Positions 9,542-16,743 of a stretch of 17,208 nt of DNA are shown piece after piece. Source of the stretch: Chloroflexota bacterium. Its GTDB lineage: Bacteria; Chloroflexota; Anaerolineae; B4-G1; SLSP01. A program made the position numbers and the translations under genes. The stretch lies in contig JAKJAE010000022.1 of assembly GCA_022707665.1 (NCBI GenBank), positions 1-17,208 on the forward strand. Reading direction: 5' to 3'. Under the pieces are notes generated by a model, which did no database searches, was not told the origin of the DNA, and was given only the letters and a program-made list of their open reading frames with translations. The stretch's first letter is position 1. The number at the start of each line of letters is the position of its first letter.

Positions 9542-11020
9542 ATGCAAGATGATGCGCTGTTCGTCACAGGTGAAGCGCTCACGTTCGATGACGTTCTGAT
9601 TGTGCCTGGCTACTCAGACGTGTTGCCCGGTGACACTGACATTAGCACTCAGCTCACCGACAAGATCCGGCTGGCGATACCCATCATATCGGCAGCGATG
9701 GACACCGTGACGGAATCGTCGATGGCGATCGCACTCGCGCGCGAAGGTGGTATGGGCATCATCCACCGCAATATGTCACCCGAAGACCAGGCAGGCGAAG
9801 TGGCCAAAGTCAAGCGGTCGCAGTCGGGCATGATCGTCGACCCTATCACGCTTCCCCCAACAGCAACACTGCACGATGCAGAAAAGATCATGTCGACGTA
9901 TCACATCAGCGGGGTGCCTATCACAGCAGAGGGCAACCGCCTCGTCGGCATTCTGACCAACCGCGACTTCCGCTTCGTCGATCTGGAAGACTACGATCAC
10001 CCGGTCACCGAGTTCATGACCTCGGAGCACATCGTGTCCGCGCCCGTCAACATCAGCCTTGAAGATGCCAAGCGACTGCTGCACCAACACCGGATCGAAA
10101 AGCTGGTGCTGGTCGATGAGAACAACATTCTGAAAGGCCTGATCACGGTCAAGGACATCCAGAAGGCCCGGGACTTCCCCAATGCCACGTCCGATGCCCA
10201 GGGACGACTGGTCGTGGGCGCAGCGGTCGGCGTCGGCCAAGACCTGGAACATCGAGTCGAGCTGATGGTCGCAGCGGGTCTGGATCTGGTGGCCATCGAC
10301 ACTGCCCATGGTCACTCGGCTGGTGTGATACAGGCGATACAGCGCATTCGCGAAGTCACGCCCGACATTGTAGTCATGGCAGGAAACGTAGTGACAGCCG
10401 AGGGCACGCTTGATCTGATCAAAGCTGGTGCGGATGTGGTGAAAGTGGGCGTGGGCGCTGGATCGATCTGCACCACCCGTATCGTGGCTGGCGCTGGAAT
10501 GCCGCAGATGAGTGCGATCCACGCCTGTGCCAGGGCCGCCGCTGCCCATGGAATCCCGATCGTCGCCGACGGAGGCATCAAGTTCAGCGGCGACATCGTG
10601 AAGGCCATTGCGGGCGGGGCCCACGTTGTGATGCTGGGCAGTATGCTTGCCGGTATGGACGAATCTCCCGGCGATGTGGTCTTCTACGACGGGCGCCGGT
10701 TCAAGGAATACCGTGGTATGGGGAGCATCGGTGCCATGCGAGGTTACGGCCGAGATCGCTACGGCACCGGCCAGGGGCGTAGCGGTAAGACAGTGCCCGA
10801 GGGGGTGGAGGCAAGGGTACCCTACAAGGGCGCCCTTCACGAGTACATCTACCAGCTCGTTGGCGGCATCCGATCGGGATTAGGTTACGCCGGCGCGGCA
10901 GATTTGGCAGACCTCCGGGCCAAAGCCCGGTTCGTTCGCATCACGAACGCGGGCCTGATCGAGAGTCACCCGCACAATGTCACCATCACACAGGAACCGC
11001 CGAACTACCAGGTGCAATAG
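9542..11020 (+). CDS. guaB: Inosine-5'-monophosphate dehydrogenase
   Basis: 492 residues. It oxidises IMP to XMP with NAD, the committed step of guanine nucleotide synthesis. The TIM-barrel N-terminus starts [16 protein letters not shown] (12-27). A two-CBS (Bateman) regulatory insert occupies about 97-208, with HISGVPI (121-127) and [13 protein letters not shown] (183-195). The catalytic cysteine is C310 in GAGSICTTR. The mobile flap is [19 protein letters not shown] (392-410), with R406/Y407 in the usual RY position, followed by [13 protein letters not shown]. The frame is open 36 codons further upstream, but that stretch lies inside the terminator and promoter. AGGGAGGAG (9528-9536) before the ATG at 9542 supports the chosen start, and the resulting length is normal for the family. 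Neighbouring genes are functionally unrelated. Confidence 0.96.
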   Translation: MQDDALFVTGEALTFDDVLIVPGYSDVLPGDTDISTQLTDKIRLAIPIISAAMDTVTESSMAIALAREGGMGIIHRNMSPEDQAGEVAKVKRSQSGMIVDPITLPPTATLHDAEKIMSTYHISGVPITAEGNRLVGILTNRDFRFVDLEDYDHPVTEFMTSEHIVSAPVNISLEDAKRLLHQHRIEKLVLVDENNILKGLITVKDIQKARDFPNATSDAQGRLVVGAAVGVGQDLEHRVELMVAAGLDLVAIDTAHGHSAGVIQAIQRIREVTPDIVVMAGNVVTAEGTLDLIKAGADVVKVGVGAGSICTTRIVAGAGMPQMSAIHACARAAAAHGIPIVADGGIKFSGDIVKAIAGGAHVVMLGSMLAGMDESPGDVVFYDGRRFKEYRGMGSIGAMRGYGRDRYGTGQGRSGKTVPEGVEARVPYKGALHEYIYQLVGGIRSGLGYAGAADLADLRAKARFVRITNAGLIESHPHNVTITQEPPNYQVQ

Positions 11021-11070
11021 CGGCCGCGCACACCTCAGGTTGTGTCAACAGAATACGTAGCAGTGGTACC

Positions 11071-11216
11071 AAGTGCCAGGCACTTCGGAAAGTGCCTGGC
11101 ACTCAGAATCCGCGGTGCCGGGGACCTGCAGTGCAGCCGCCGCCCAACGCGCTGACGACCCCAAAACAAAGCCGCGAACCCCGGCACCTTGCACTACGCC
11201 CAAGTGCCGGGCACTT
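11071..11216. repeat. REP-like palindrome cluster between guaB and the IMPase-family gene
   Basis: The 198-base convergent gap holds several related palindromes. AGTGCCAGGCACTT (11072-11085) and AAGTGCCTGGCACT (11090-11103) form a perfect 14-bp inverted repeat with a 4-base loop, and each arm is itself palindromic around GTGCCxGGCAC. A third copy, AAGTGCCGGGCACTT, is at 11202-11216, three bases from the next gene's stop. In between, GGTGCCGGGG (11114-11123) is inverted as CCCCGGCACC (11179-11188). The whole is symmetric, like a REP/BIME or small non-autonomous element. No T-run is present, although the hairpin could still help end guaB transcripts. Nothing else is seen in the gap. Confidence 0.75.
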
Positions 11217-11218
11217 TC

Positions 11219-12250
11219 CTAAACGTGGAGCAGGCCTCGGCGCGTGAGCGACCGCAGCAGGGCAGGCTCGACAGTACTCCGGATCGCCGCGTTAGCATAT
11301 CCCACCCACCCCACATCGTGGGCGACATCGAGCGGCGCATCCAACGTCCCCCCATCGGGCGCTGTCACGATGACGCCCAGTTCCTCAGCAATGAGGGCCG
11401 TGCAGATGTCGTAAGGATGGCAACAGAGTCCCAGGGCCATCCCCTTTGCCGCCAACAGCACCTCAGTCAGCGGACGGAGGTCAGCTACGAAGCGATCGTG
11501 GCCCGCCATTAGCTCATAGAGCTGTCCGCCAGTCGAGATGTACTGATCCTCGAAACAGGCAGCCTTTCCGGGCTTCACGGGCCCCAACACGGCTGCGGCG
11601 ACCTCGTCGTCGATCGCAGCCAGTGTCTCGCGCGCACCGGGAAAGAAGCGGGCAACGGTGGCAAAACCATGGTCGATCGAGGTGGCACGCGAGGGCTGGA
11701 GGTGGAGGTGAGTCCGGAGGCCCGTGGTTCGGTCCAGTCGCCACGCCTGCACGCCCTGGCCGCGTAGTGCCCATACCTGGTCCGTCAGATGCTGCTTGAT
11801 CAACGGAACCTCGGTCTGGATGGCGAAAACGATATCGCGCAGCCCCGTGCTGGCGCCCAGATCCGGGGCCACGCCTGTCAGGATCCATGCGCTGCGCTTC
11901 TGGTACATCAGGCCTCGCGTACCATCGATGGGATCGACGATCACGCGCCAGCGTGCCTCCTCAGCGGGTGTGCCCCTTGGCAGAACGACGGAGCCACCGT
12001 CGGGCAGTCCCTCAGCGATCAAGACCAGAGGTGACAGAGACGCGACCTCGCTCTCAAAGGCCTCGATGAGTTGCTCCTCGCTGACGCGGTCGATGGCATA
12101 GATGGTATCGCCTGCATCATCAGCATCGATGGCTGAAAGGTCCGGTGTCCTCTGGCTCAAAACGGCGCCCTCTGTAGCCGCCACGACGGCATTGCGCATC
12201 CGGTCGTGAACGCGCGCGATGGGTTCAACAAGCTGTTCGATGGTGACCAT
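11219..12250 (-). CDS. Inositol monophosphatase-family phosphatase
   Basis: 343 residues of the Mg-dependent, Li-sensitive phosphomonoesterase superfamily (inositol monophosphatase, fructose-1,6-bisphosphatase class II-like, CysQ). The metal-site motifs are E80 in VLIAEG, then VDPIDGTRG (105-113) with D106, D109 and T111, and D281 in [13 protein letters not shown] near the C-terminus. At 343 residues it is longer than the usual ~260-residue IMPase. The substrate is therefore uncertain; sugar phosphates are as likely as inositol phosphate, given the neighbouring sugar-acid operon. The frame is open for 70 more codons upstream, but those run through the divergent promoter region, so the ATG at 12248-12250, with a modest AGAGG ribosome site, is preferred. 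It is divergent from the KDG kinase operon and probably shares regulation with it. Confidence 0.85.
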   Translation of the reverse strand: MVTIEQLVEPIARVHDRMRNAVVAATEGAVLSQRTPDLSAIDADDAGDTIYAIDRVSEEQLIEAFESEVASLSPLVLIAEGLPDGGSVVLPRGTPAEEARWRVIVDPIDGTRGLMYQKRSAWILTGVAPDLGASTGLRDIVFAIQTEVPLIKQHLTDQVWALRGQGVQAWRLDRTTGLRTHLHLQPSRATSIDHGFATVARFFPGARETLAAIDDEVAAAVLGPVKPGKAACFEDQYISTGGQLYELMAGHDRFVADLRPLTEVLLAAKGMALGLCCHPYDICTALIAEELGVIVTAPDGGTLDAPLDVAHDVGWVGYANAAIRSTVEPALLRSLTRRGLLHV

Positions 12251-12321
12251 AGGAAGCCTCTCTGATGTCAGGTTGGGTCGGAAATGGTGACTGGCGGCAC
12301 GTCCGGCGTTGCAGGCGGTTC

Positions 12322-12349
12322 TTGACAGGTCCCTTGCAGCATATAAGAT
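12322..12349 (+). promoter_or_regulatory. Promoter of the KDG kinase operon
   Basis: A perfect -35 TTGACA (12322-12327) is followed after 16 bases by TAAGAT (12344-12349). The transcript would start near 12356 and give a ~37-base leader carrying the ribosome site AAGGAG. It overlaps a promoter on the opposite strand. Confidence 0.65.
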
Positions 12350-12366
12350 ACGCCTATCGTTGTCAA
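12338..12366 (-). promoter_or_regulatory. Promoter of the IMPase-family gene, overlapping the divergent promoter
   Basis: Read on the minus strand, TTGACA (12366-12361) is followed after 17 bases by TATGCT (12343-12338). That is a perfect -35 and a four-of-six -10. The transcript would start near 12331, about 80 bases before the IMPase-family ATG. The -10 hexamers of the two promoters are adjacent and each spacer contains the other promoter's -10. Confidence 0.6.
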
Positions 12367-12392
12367 TACACCCACCACACAAGGAGTGCGCT

Positions 12393-13424
12393 ATGAAGAA
12401 GATCGTCACCTTTGGCGAGATCATGCTGCGACTCGCCCCCCCTGGATTCCTTCGGTTCAACCAGGCGCAGAGCTTCGACGTGATCTACGGTGGCGGTGAA
12501 GCCAACGTCGCCGTCTCGGTAGCCAACTATGGTCTGCCGGTGGAGTACGTGACGCGCCTGCCCAAGAACGCCATCGGCGATGCTTGCCTCAATTTCATCC
12601 GGCAGTTCGGCGTCGGGACGTCGCACATCGTTCGCGGCGGCGATCGGCTCGGAATCTACTTTCTGGAGACCGGCGCGGCACAGCGGGGGAGCAACGTGAT
12701 CTACGACCGTGCAGGCTCAAGCCTTGCCACGATCGAACCGGGAATGGTCGACTGGGACGCTGCCTTTTCGGACGCGGGTTGGTTCCACTGGACGGGTATC
12801 ACCCCGGCGGTCTCTGAAGGCGCGGCTGCTGTCTGCCTTGAGGCTGTTCAGGCAGCCAAGAAGGCCGGCTTGACCGTGTCGTGCGATCTCAACTATCGCA
12901 GCAAACTCTGGAAGTGGGGCAAGAAACCCATCGAGGTCATGCAAGAGCTCGTCGCCTACTCCGACATCGCGATCGGGAACGAGGAAGATGCCGACAAGGT
13001 CTTCGGCATCCGCGCCCCTGAGGTCGATGTTACCAAGGGCAACGTTGCTGCCGATGCCTACGTCCACGTCTGCACCCAGCTCAAGGAGCGTTTTCCCAAC
13101 CTGCAAACGATCGCCGTCACCTTGCGCGGCTCTCTGTCGGCCAGCCACAACACCTGGAGCGGCATTCTCTGGCATGACGGGAGTATCTACACCGCACCCA
13201 CGTACGACATCGTCCATATCGTCGATCGCGTGGGCGGCGGCGACAGTTTCATGGGCGGGCTGATCTACGGCCTGCTCACGTACGAAGACAAACAGAACGC
13301 GATCAACTTCGCGGTGGCAGCCTCGGCACTGAAGCATAGCATCATGGGTGATTTCAACCTCGTCAGTGTCGGTGAGGTCGAGAAGTTGATGGGAGGCGAC
13401 GCCTCCGGTCGCGTCAACCGCTAG
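12393..13424 (+). CDS. kdgK: 2-keto-3-deoxygluconate kinase (PfkB family)
   Basis: 343 residues. Predicted to phosphorylate 2-keto-3-deoxygluconate (KDG) to KDPG with ATP. PfkB/ribokinase-fold features are the start [14 protein letters not shown] (4-17), [12 protein letters not shown] (33-44) and the substrate-side DLNYRSKLW (165-173). NEEDA (196-200) precedes the nucleotide site. [16 protein letters not shown] (278-293) is PfkB signature 2, with D284 as catalytic base. GGGD in place of the more common GAGD is frequent in the KDG kinase subgroup. The start at 12393 is preferred to an upstream in-frame ATG at 12309 because AAGGAG (12381-12386) sits 6 bases ahead and the upstream codons overlap the promoter. 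A KDPG aldolase gene follows 28 bases later, which strongly supports the KDG assignment over fructokinase. Confidence 0.9.
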   Translation: MKKIVTFGEIMLRLAPPGFLRFNQAQSFDVIYGGGEANVAVSVANYGLPVEYVTRLPKNAIGDACLNFIRQFGVGTSHIVRGGDRLGIYFLETGAAQRGSNVIYDRAGSSLATIEPGMVDWDAAFSDAGWFHWTGITPAVSEGAAAVCLEAVQAAKKAGLTVSCDLNYRSKLWKWGKKPIEVMQELVAYSDIAIGNEEDADKVFGIRAPEVDVTKGNVAADAYVHVCTQLKERFPNLQTIAVTLRGSLSASHNTWSGILWHDGSIYTAPTYDIVHIVDRVGGGDSFMGGLIYGLLTYEDKQNAINFAVAASALKHSIMGDFNLVSVGEVEKLMGGDASGRVNR

Positions 13425-13452
13425 GCACACTGCTTCATCCAAGGAGGATGGA

Positions 13453-14127
13453 ATGGCACGCTTCGATCGACTGACAGTTCTGCACACGATCATTGACATT
13501 GGGCTTGTGCCCCTGTTCTATAACGACGACGTCCAGCTCTGTAAGGATGTCATTAGCGCACTGGCTGCAGGTGGCGCGCACGTCGTGGAGTTTACCAACC
13601 GTGGCGACCAGGCACTGGAGGTTTTCAAGGAACTCGTTCCCCACTTTGCCAAAGCAGTACCCCAGCTGATCCTCGGCGTAGGCTCCGTCGTTGATGGCCC
13701 CACGGCGGCTCTGGCCATCGCCTACGGGGCGAACTTTGTCGTTGGTCCCATGCTCAATGCTGAAGTAGCCCGCATCTGTAACCGGCGTAAGGTTACCTAC
13801 ATGCCTGGGTGTGGCTCAGTCAGCGAGATCTCGGCAGCAGAGGAGCTTGGCGTCGAGATATGCAAGGTCTTCCCCGGAACCCAGGTGGGTGGGCCAGGCT
13901 TCATCAAGGCTGTAATGGCTCCAATGCCCTGGTCAAGGCTGATGCCTACGGGTGGCGTCTCGCTCGATGAGGCGAACATCAAGGCATGGATCACAGCCGG
14001 AGCAGTCTGCGTGGGGATGGGCAGCGATATGGTCAGGAAGGAGTGGCTGGCGGCCCGCGATTTCGAGAAGATCACGGCCAGCGCCAAGCAGGCACTGCAG
14101 TGGATCCGGGAGGCTCGCTCAAAGTAA
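13453..14127 (+). CDS. eda: KDPG/KHG aldolase
   Basis: 224 residues, class I aldolase of the KDPG/KHG family. It splits 2-keto-3-deoxy-6-phosphogluconate to pyruvate and glyceraldehyde-3-phosphate. The (beta/alpha)8 barrel shows VPLFYNDD at strand 1 and VVEFTNRG (44-51) with the active-site glutamate E46. GVGSVVDGPTAALAIAYGA is the usual strand 3-4 region. Schiff-base lysine K138 is in ICKVFPGTQVGG, and LMPTGGVS forms the phosphate-binding loop. The start is supported by AAGGAGG (13441-13447), 5 bases ahead. Directly downstream of KDG kinase, the pair forms the lower branch of hexuronate/gluconate (Entner-Doudoroff-type) degradation. Length and motifs are typical and nothing looks unusual. 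Confidence 0.93.
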   Translation: MARFDRLTVLHTIIDIGLVPLFYNDDVQLCKDVISALAAGGAHVVEFTNRGDQALEVFKELVPHFAKAVPQLILGVGSVVDGPTAALAIAYGANFVVGPMLNAEVARICNRRKVTYMPGCGSVSEISAAEELGVEICKVFPGTQVGGPGFIKAVMAPMPWSRLMPTGGVSLDEANIKAWITAGAVCVGMGSDMVRKEWLAARDFEKITASAKQALQWIREARSK

Positions 14128-14166
14128 CCCGAGCGCGGGCTTGGGGCTGGAGGGCACAGAACACGT

Positions 14167-15237
14167 ATGGATCACATGACATCGCGCGAGCGCTTCGCCA
14201 GGATGTACGCCCACCAGGAAGCGGACCGTGTTCCTATCATTGACTCACCGTGGGGCGCGACGATCGAGCGCTGGCAGAGCGAGGGGATGCCCGCGGATGT
14301 GAGCTTTGTGGATTACTTCGGGCTCGACAAGATCGCTCACATTAGCGTCGACAACAGCCCGCGTTACCCGACGCGCGTCATCGAGGAGACCGATGCCTAC
14401 ATCATCAACACGACCTCATGGGGTGCCACACTCAAGAACTGGAAGCACATTGCCTCCACGCCGGAATTCCTTGACTTCACTATCAAGGACCCTGACTCGT
14501 GGCGCAAGGCCAAGGCGAGGATGGTGCCAAGCCATGACCGGATCCCGTGGGAGCGGCTGAAGCACGACTACCCCACTTGGCGCAAAGAAGGCCATTGGAT
14601 CGAGGCTGGGCTCTGGTTCGGGTTTGATGTCACCCACTCCTGGACCGTTGGCACGGAGCGCCTGCTGATGGCCTTGATCGACGACCCCGAGTGGTGCGTT
14701 GATATGTTCAACCACTTTCTCGACGTCAACCTCGCGCTGCTTGACGCCGTATGGGATGCAGGCTACACGTTCGACGAGGTAACCTGGCCTGATGATATGG
14801 GCTACAAGCTCAACCAGTTCTTCTCGGTGCGCACCTACCGGCGCTTACTCAAGCCGGTCCACAAGCGTGCCGTCGACTGGGCTCACGCGAAGGGCATCAA
14901 AGCACGGCTCCACTCCTGCGGCGATATCCGCCCCTTCATCCCCGAGCTTGTGGAGATCGGTGTCGATGCCCTCAATCCGCTGGAGGTCAAAGCCGGCGTC
15001 GATCCCATTGCCGTCAAGCAGACCTATGGCGACCGCCTGGTTCTCCATGGCGGAATCAACGCTGTTCTGTGGGACGATATGGTTGCCATCGAGGCCGAAA
15101 TGCGGCGAGTCATCCCCATCGTCAAGGCGAATGGGGGCTACATCTTCTCGTCCGATCATTCGGTGCCCTCGGCTGTCAGCCTCGACAACTTCCGCACGAT
15201 CGTCAACTTGGCGAAGACCCTGGGAAGTTACGACTGA
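14167..15237 (+). CDS. Uroporphyrinogen decarboxylase-like (URO-D/MtaA superfamily) protein
   Basis: 356 residues with a URO-D superfamily TIM barrel: TSRERFARMYAHQEADRVPI (5-24) is the typical family start, WPDDMGYK (207-214) a central strand, and RLHSCGDIRPFIPELVEIGV begins at 248. HSCGD supplies H249 and C251, the HxC zinc pair of MtaA-type methyltransferases. Where MtaA has a third Cys near the C-terminus, this protein has FSSDHSVPS (327-335), so H331 may replace it or zinc binding may be lost. It is not the haem enzyme: the RPxWxMRQAGR signature of HemE is absent. GGAGGG (14149-14154) lies 12 bases before the ATG; the nearby ATG at 14176 is less well placed. It is third in the KDG kinase-aldolase operon. 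Such proteins recur in sugar catabolic clusters with unknown chemistry. Confidence 0.82.
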   Translation: MDHMTSRERFARMYAHQEADRVPIIDSPWGATIERWQSEGMPADVSFVDYFGLDKIAHISVDNSPRYPTRVIEETDAYIINTTSWGATLKNWKHIASTPEFLDFTIKDPDSWRKAKARMVPSHDRIPWERLKHDYPTWRKEGHWIEAGLWFGFDVTHSWTVGTERLLMALIDDPEWCVDMFNHFLDVNLALLDAVWDAGYTFDEVTWPDDMGYKLNQFFSVRTYRRLLKPVHKRAVDWAHAKGIKARLHSCGDIRPFIPELVEIGVDALNPLEVKAGVDPIAVKQTYGDRLVLHGGINAVLWDDMVAIEAEMRRVIPIVKANGGYIFSSDHSVPSAVSLDNFRTIVNLAKTLGSYD

Positions 15238-15260
15238 ATCGGAGAGATCACGGAGATGAA

Positions 15261-15291
15261 CAACGGGGCGCCCTGGCAGGGCGCCCCGTTG
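15261..15291. terminator. Hairpin between convergent operons (probable bidirectional terminator)
   Basis: CAACGGGGCGCCC (15261-15273) and GGGCGCCCCGTTG (15279-15291) form a perfect 13-bp GC-rich stem with a 5-base loop. It sits 23 bases after the URO-D-like stop and 17 bases beyond the end of the minus-strand glucokinase gene. T-runs are weak on both sides, so bidirectional function is inferred from position. Confidence 0.7.
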
Positions 15292-15308
15292 CGTTGACGA
15301 TCCGCGTA

Positions 15309-16055
15309 CTACTGGGCCGTGACTAACGCCTCGGCGGCGATAGCGGCCCCGACAATTCCAGCCTCGTTCTCCAATTCAGCCGGCACTATCTCCGCGTGAA
15401 CGTCCAGAACTTCAAGGAACTTGTCGATCTTCTTGCTGGCTCCGCCCCCCAGGATGAAAACATCCGGCCAGAAGAGCGCATCAAGGCGCTGCAGGTAACG
15501 GTTAAAGCGCTTCCCCCACTGCGCCCACTTGAGGTTGTCACGCTGGCGTGCAGCATCTGAGGCTTGCATCTCGGCATCCTGACCATCCATCTCTATGTGG
15601 CCCAGCTCGGTGTTCGGAACGAGGACTCCGTTGGTGAAGACGGCGGTCCCCAGCCCGGTCCCGATGGTAATGATAAAGACCACGCCATTGCGCCCGCGCC
15701 CGGCGCCGAAGCGCATCTCCGCCATACCGGCGGCATCCGCATCGTTAAGGACCCTGACAGGACATCCGGTCGACTTGCTGAAGAGCTCTTCCGCATGAGT
15801 GCCAATCCAGCTCTTGTGGACGTTCGCCGCTGTCTTGGCTACACCGTGCTGGATCACGGCAGGAAACCCTGCCCCAATTGGGCCCTTCCAGTCGAAGTTC
15901 CGGGCAACCTCCGCCACGACGTCTGCCACCTCCGCCGGTTCGGCACCCTCAGGCGTCGGGACGCGGAACCGATCGGACAACATAGTGCCCTTTTCCGTGT
16001 CGACGGGAGCGCCTTTGATGCCAGAACCACCAATATCAACGCCCAAAATGATCAT
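15309..16055 (-). CDS. ppgK: Polyphosphate glucokinase (ROK family)
   Basis: 248 residues. Predicted to phosphorylate glucose using inorganic polyphosphate (and often ATP). The N-terminal phosphate loop is [15 protein letters not shown] (5-19). The catalytic aspartate D105 lies in [18 protein letters not shown]. The second phosphate motif TIGTGLG is at 130-136, ELGH at 150-153, and [10 protein letters not shown] is near the C-terminus. It lacks the CxCGxxGC zinc loop of most ROK kinases and repressors, and has no helix-turn-helix. Both absences, and the ~250-residue length, fit polyphosphate glucokinase. The start is supported by a strong minus-strand GGAGGT (16061-16066). It has its own promoter about 75 bases upstream and a hairpin at its end, so it is probably monocistronic. 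Strict ATP-glucokinase activity cannot be excluded. Confidence 0.88.
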   Translation of the reverse strand: MIILGVDIGGSGIKGAPVDTEKGTMLSDRFRVPTPEGAEPAEVADVVAEVARNFDWKGPIGAGFPAVIQHGVAKTAANVHKSWIGTHAEELFSKSTGCPVRVLNDADAAGMAEMRFGAGRGRNGVVFIITIGTGLGTAVFTNGVLVPNTELGHIEMDGQDAEMQASDAARQRDNLKWAQWGKRFNRYLQRLDALFWPDVFILGGGASKKIDKFLEVLDVHAEIVPAELENEAGIVGAAIAAEALVTAQ

Positions 16056-16129
16056 CCCCCACCTCCCTCAAGTGATCGTCCGCATCCGGCGAGGCACGGG
16101 TCGCACTCAGCCGCCGCACACTGTGGCGT

Positions 16130-16158
16130 ACCATATCACGCTTCACGAGTGCTGACAA
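16130..16158 (-). promoter_or_regulatory. Promoter of the polyphosphate glucokinase gene
   Basis: On the minus strand TTGTCA (16158-16153) is followed after 17 bases by TATGGT (16135-16130). That is five of six and four of six consensus matches with ideal spacing. The predicted leader is about 65-70 bases. Confidence 0.55.
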
Positions 16159-16199
16159 CCGGGATGGCATAGGATGAAGATCCAGTTGTGGAAAACGAT

Positions 16200-16223
16200 C
16201 CCCCCAGGCCGGAGCCTGGGGGG
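16200..16223 (-). terminator. Intrinsic terminator of the RNA-binding-protein gene
   Basis: CCCCCCAGGC (16200-16209) and GCCTGGGGGG (16214-16223) form a perfect 10-bp stem with a 4-base loop. Read on the minus strand, it is followed by GATCGTTTTCC, a short T-run. It lies 35 bases beyond the RRM gene stop and separates that gene from the glucokinase promoter. Confidence 0.75.
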
Positions 16224-16257
16224 AGGGAGAGTCACGTATATCGGAGGCGTCGAGGTA

Positions 16258-16632
16258 TTACCAGTCCCGGCGGCTTGCACCGCCACCACCACTGCCTGTG
16301 CGGCGCTGGCCACGGCCACCACCGCCACCACCACCGAAGCCGCCACCACCACCGAAGCCGCCACCACCACCGCCACCGCGGCCAGACTGCTGGCGAGGCT
16401 GGGCCTCGTTTACGCGCAGATTCCGTCCCTGATGTGGCTTCTGGTCCAGCGCCTCAACAGCAGCAGCACCTTCCTTGGCGTTGGGCATCTCAACAAAGGC
16501 GAACCCTCGAGAGCGCCCGGTATCCCGATCCGTGATGACGTTGACCTCGGCGACCTCGCCATATGGCTCAAAGAGCTGGCGAAGTTCATCCTCAGTCGCC
16601 TGATACGACAAATTCCCGACATAGATTCTCAT
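16258..16632 (-). CDS. RRM-type glycine-rich RNA-binding protein
   Basis: 124 residues. One RNA-recognition motif fills residues 1-75: RNP2 is IYVGNL (3-8) and RNP1 is RGFAFVEM (42-49), with the aromatic positions Y4, F44 and F46 intact for base stacking. A glycine-rich tail (about 84-118) with interspersed Phe and Arg ends in SRRDW. This single-RRM plus Gly-tail layout matches the cyanobacterial Rbp cold-inducible proteins and eukaryotic GRP-like proteins, and is found in many environmental bacteria. A role as an RNA chaperone or mRNA-binding protein under stress is inferred. AAAGGA precedes the ATG (minus strand) at a rather long spacing of about 11 bases. The gene has its own promoter with a ~60-base leader and a terminator. 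Confidence 0.92.
   Translation of the reverse strand: MRIYVGNLSYQATEDELRQLFEPYGEVAEVNVITDRDTGRSRGFAFVEMPNAKEGAAAVEALDQKPHQGRNLRVNEAQPRQQSGRGGGGGGGFGGGGGFGGGGGGGRGQRRTGSGGGGASRRDW
16279..16383 (-). repeat. GGN-codon low-complexity tract in the RRM gene
   Basis: The segment encoding the Gly-rich tail is an almost pure GGN triplet array (CCN on the plus strand). It includes two near-identical 18-base units covering about 16330-16365 that encode Gly-Gly-Phe-Gly repeats. Such tracts expand and contract by slippage in frame. Confidence 0.8.
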
Positions 16633-16700
16633 CTCGACGCGTCCTTTCCGACTACAGAAATACTAGACACCAACGCTCTTTGAACGCTGATTCTAGATCT

Positions 16701-16728
16701 ATTGTACACAAAAATACCATTTCCGCAA
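16701..16728 (-). promoter_or_regulatory. Promoter of the RRM gene
   Basis: On the minus strand TTGCGG (16728-16723) is followed after 16 bases by TACAAT (16706-16701). The -10 is strong and the -35 modest. The start point near 16693 would give a leader of about 60 bases. The presumed left end of the IS66-type element lies only about 15 bases behind the -35. Confidence 0.5.
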
Positions 16729-16743
16729 ATCGCCAGCGCTAGG

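Noticed and set aside
9776..10840. Long minus-strand open frame opposite guaB.
   Set aside because: IMP dehydrogenase on the plus strand has all catalytic motifs; the reverse frame shows only composition-driven sequence rich in His, Asp and Arg.
11071..11216. Possibility that the palindrome cluster is a CRISPR array.
   Set aside because: The units are inverted, not direct, with no regular spacing or unique spacers, and no cas genes are nearby.
16174..16683. Plus-strand frame rich in Thr/Ala repeats across the RRM gene.
   Set aside because: It is the antisense reading of the GGN-codon Gly-rich tract; the minus strand encodes an intact RRM with RNP1 and RNP2.
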